From: an uncultured Opitutia bacterium
Lineage (GTDB): Bacteria; Verrucomicrobiota; Verrucomicrobiia; Opitutales; Opitutaceae
Assembly (NCBI GenBank): GCA_903827245.1
Contig: CAIKHO010000086.1
Location: forward strand, 56,785 to 120,784
DNA: 64,000 bases
Direction: 5' to 3'
Below, in pieces: positions 62,153 to 64,000 of this stretch; positions within the stretch are counted from its first letter, which is position 1, and every line of letters starts with the position of its first letter. Position numbers and translations under genes: made by a program. The notes beneath the pieces were generated by a model, which saw only the letters and a list, made by a program, of their open reading frames with translations, was not told where the DNA came from and made no database searches.

Positions 62153-62737
62153 GATCCATTGGTTTTGAGTCCTCACTGGCATGTGGACTGCCGGCTCGAG
62201 TCCGAGCTGCCCGAGGACAATGTCGTCGGCACGCGCTTTCTCATCAACGCCCTGTTCGGTTCGGTCGCGTTTGCGCTGGTCCTTTTTGCCGGCTGGCTGG
62301 CCTACATGAACATTAACCTGCGGTACCAGATCCATGACTGGGACCAGCGGATCGCGGACAGCCGCACTGAGGTACGGGAAGTCCAGCGGATGCAGCGCGA
62401 ATTACTCATGGAGGCCAAGAAGGTCGACCACGCCTACGCGCTGATGAAGTCGCCGCTATTCCTCTCCGGTTTCATCTCCGACCTGGGCCGGACGCTCCCT
62501 CCCCAGATGAACATCGACAGCATAGATACCACGGAGACCGCCGTGGTAGTCCGCGGGAACATCCGCGAATCCTTCGAGGCCGCCGGGAGTCTTTTCAGCA
62601 GCTACCTCAAGAAGCTGCCCAGCGAGCCCGAAATCGGCCCGTACTTTGACAAGGTGACATCCAGCGACTTCAAGCGCACCACCGACAACCGGATCGTCTT
62701 CGAGATCACGTTCCTGCGAAAGGCGCCGCCGCCATGA
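62138..62737 (+). CDS. PilN-like pilus assembly protein
   Basis: A 199-aa protein with one TM helix (LFGSVAFALVLFAGWLAYMN at residues about 32-52), a helical coiled-coil stretch (DWDQRIADSRTEVREVQRMQ), and a C-terminal alpha/beta domain with FLSGFISDLGRTLPPQMNID. This topology (short cytoplasmic start, one TM, coiled coil, ferredoxin-like fold) is that of PilN or GspL C-terminal domain. ATG at 62138 gives the right order. It overlaps the decayed upstream gene and is followed by a PilO-like gene with a 4-bp overlap. Confidence 0.7.
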   Translation: MTKSRDPLVLSPHWHVDCRLESELPEDNVVGTRFLINALFGSVAFALVLFAGWLAYMNINLRYQIHDWDQRIADSRTEVREVQRMQRELLMEAKKVDHAYALMKSPLFLSGFISDLGRTLPPQMNIDSIDTTETAVVVRGNIRESFEAAGSLFSSYLKKLPSEPEIGPYFDKVTSSDFKRTTDNRIVFEITFLRKAPPP

Positions 62738-63312
62738 ATTCCGGAGACATCGCACGTTTTCTCGCCTGGCTGAGACGCTACCCTTTTTGCGTCACCTGCA
62801 CGCTACTGGCCATTGCGTCTGCTGTCGCCTCGTGGTTTCTCTGGCAGGAGGTGCAATCCCTCGAGGAGGACCGCAACGCCCGTGCGACGGATGGCGAGTA
62901 TATGCTCTCCACGCGGGTTTCCGCGAAAACTCTGCGTGAGGATCTGGCTTACGTGCGAGACTACACCCATCGCATCGAGGACAACCTCGCCGTCGTGGAC
63001 AACATCGTTGATAACAAGGGCTATTTTTACAAGATCGAGAAGCAGGCCGGGGTCAGCCTGAACGACCTGCAGCAGCTTCCGTCGCCCCCACCCGACACCG
63101 ACTCACTCTACCGTCGCATTCCCTTTTCACTCAAGCTGGCGGGCGGCTATTCCCAGCTGGCCTCTTTCCTCCGCGCAATTGAAACCGGTCCCCGGCTCGC
63201 CAACATTACCTCGTTCAGCATGCGCCGCGGCGCATTGTCTAATGCCCCAGATGCCCCGCCGGTCCCGCCCCTGAGCCTTGACCTCACCGTGGAATTCCTC
63301 GGCAAGCCATGA
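62734..63312 (+). CDS. PilO-like pilus assembly protein
   Basis: A 192-aa protein: one N-terminal TM helix (FCVTCTLLAIASAVASWFLW), a coiled coil (EVQSLEEDRNARATDGEYML through REDLAYVRDYTHRIEDNLAV), then a ferredoxin-like part with RIPFSLKLAGGYSQLASFLR and ITSFSMRRGAL. The segment LKLAGGYSQLASFLRAIE is typical of PilO/GspM, where short residues follow a Gly-Tyr. It starts in the stop of the pilN-like gene (ATGA overlap) and ends overlapping the next start, so the three are translated together. Confidence 0.75.
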   Translation: MNSGDIARFLAWLRRYPFCVTCTLLAIASAVASWFLWQEVQSLEEDRNARATDGEYMLSTRVSAKTLREDLAYVRDYTHRIEDNLAVVDNIVDNKGYFYKIEKQAGVSLNDLQQLPSPPPDTDSLYRRIPFSLKLAGGYSQLASFLRAIETGPRLANITSFSMRRGALSNAPDAPPVPPLSLDLTVEFLGKP

Positions 63313-63806
63313 AATCGTTTCATCCCATTCTGCTTGGGCTGCTGTTCGCCGTTCTAACCGCCGAAATCCGGGCGGCTGACGGCGTGCCGGCGGCCGCCAT
63401 TGCCGCCCGGGCCAAGCAGACCCGGGCGCGGATCGATCTTCTCTTTCGGCATCGCGACGAGCCGCCCGCACCGCTGGACCCCAACCAGAATCCTTTTCGG
63501 ACGCCGTCCGACGGTTCCGCGATCCCACCTTCCATTGCGGCCACCTCGCCGGTGGAAAATCAGCCGCCTGCCGAGCTCACCTCGGACGACGTCCTGCTCA
63601 AGCGGGCCGTGGGCACCTTGAAAATCAGCGGCACCGTCGTGATCGGGGATCAGGTCCATGTTACTATCAACCAGGAAACCTACAAGGAGGGTGGAATCAT
63701 CACGGCCCGGGTCCTAGGGTCACCGGTCTATCTTCGCATCCGGCGCATCACCACCAACAGCGTCACGTTTGTACTCAACGGGTCCGAGATGATCCAGCCC
63801 TTCTAG
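63309..63806 (+). CDS. PilP-like secreted pilus component
   Basis: A 165-aa protein with a signal peptide (FHPILLGLLFAVLTAEIRAA), a low-complexity Pro/Asp linker (PPAPLDPNQNPFRTPSDGSA), and a C-terminal beta domain VGTLKISGTVVIGDQVHVTI and LRIRRITTNSVTFVLNGSEM. The beta domain with a short V-x-I-x-G turn resembles PilP or a GspC-like HR domain, which links inner-membrane PilN/O to the secretin. No secretin gene follows in the window. Its ATG overlaps the PilO-like stop. Confidence 0.6.
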   Translation: MKSFHPILLGLLFAVLTAEIRAADGVPAAAIAARAKQTRARIDLLFRHRDEPPAPLDPNQNPFRTPSDGSAIPPSIAATSPVENQPPAELTSDDVLLKRAVGTLKISGTVVIGDQVHVTINQETYKEGGIITARVLGSPVYLRIRRITTNSVTFVLNGSEMIQPF

Positions 63807-63918
63807 GATTCCAGCCGTTTGCGCCCGCTACCGGTCCCGCCTGAAAACCGTGCCGGACAAATACGGGAAAGGCGTTGACAGCGCAATTCCCCCTCAGCAC
63901 GTTGGCCCTTCCAATTGT
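63807..63918. other. Gap between the PilP-like gene and tRNA-fMet
   Basis: About 110 bp. It contains TTGACAGCGCAATTCCCCCT near 63876, a reasonable -35 box (TTGACA) for the tRNA gene; the matching -10 is unclear. Confidence 0.4.
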
Positions 63919-63995
<77 letters not shown>

Positions 63996-64000
63996 ATTTC

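Overview
The window looks like a chromosomal segment of a Verrucomicrobiota bacterium, most likely of the Opitutaceae. The reasons are the high G+C content, Shine-Dalgarno sequences that are often weak or absent, a TIGR03790-type exosortase-associated protein, a GH106-like rhamnosidase, a huge two-component regulator with a beta-propeller sensor, and dense intergenic palindromes. This assignment is inference; no rRNA is present. 

Layout. 1-13.5 kb is a purine-degradation island. It holds a fused xanthine dehydrogenase (running off the left edge), ureidoglycine aminohydrolase, allantoinase, allantoate amidohydrolase, 5-hydroxyisourate hydrolase, OHCU decarboxylase, malate synthase, guanine deaminase and adenine deaminase. 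A Deg-like protease is embedded in it. Together these would turn adenine and guanine into glyoxylate and then malate, but urate oxidase, a purine importer and a ureidoglycolate-cleaving enzyme are not in the window. 13.8-18.4 kb holds a ClpP with an acidic N-terminus, the TIGR03790-like protein, and a probable fluoride-resistance unit (fluoride riboswitch, CLC-F type transporter, small EamA protein). 18.5-25.7 kb is a long minus-strand housekeeping run: aroB, a hypothetical gene, lpxA, pdxA, a HesB/IscA protein, infC, an amidase and an S1/P1-like nuclease. 25.9-39.5 kb is mixed: xylA, small envelope and hypothetical genes, a 1356-aa hybrid sensor kinase, a decayed sialate O-acetylesterase, a 2OG-Fe(II) oxygenase, an SDR and an LptF/LptG permease. 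39.6-44.7 kb is a complete branched-chain amino-acid ABC operon (livKHMGF), interrupted between livK and livH by a four-helix-bundle ORF with inverted-repeat flanks. 45-55 kb carries the GH106-like enzyme, a PIN-domain toxin-antitoxin pair, htpG, an aldehyde dehydrogenase and ppk. 55.5-64 kb has a PAS/kinase/receiver protein, an HDOD protein, tRNA-Ser, tsf and rpsB, then a type IV pilus-like PilNOP module whose upstream prepilin and PilM genes look decayed, and finally tRNA-fMet. 

The most striking feature is not a gene. At least a dozen families of intergenic palindromes occur, several of them twice or more. Some are nested inside others, and the family tends to match the orientation of the flanking genes: some sit just upstream of start codons in co-directional gaps, others in convergent gaps. 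The main candidates for new biology are these elements, the four-helix-bundle unit, the PIN operon with an unrecognised antitoxin, and several unknown genes.
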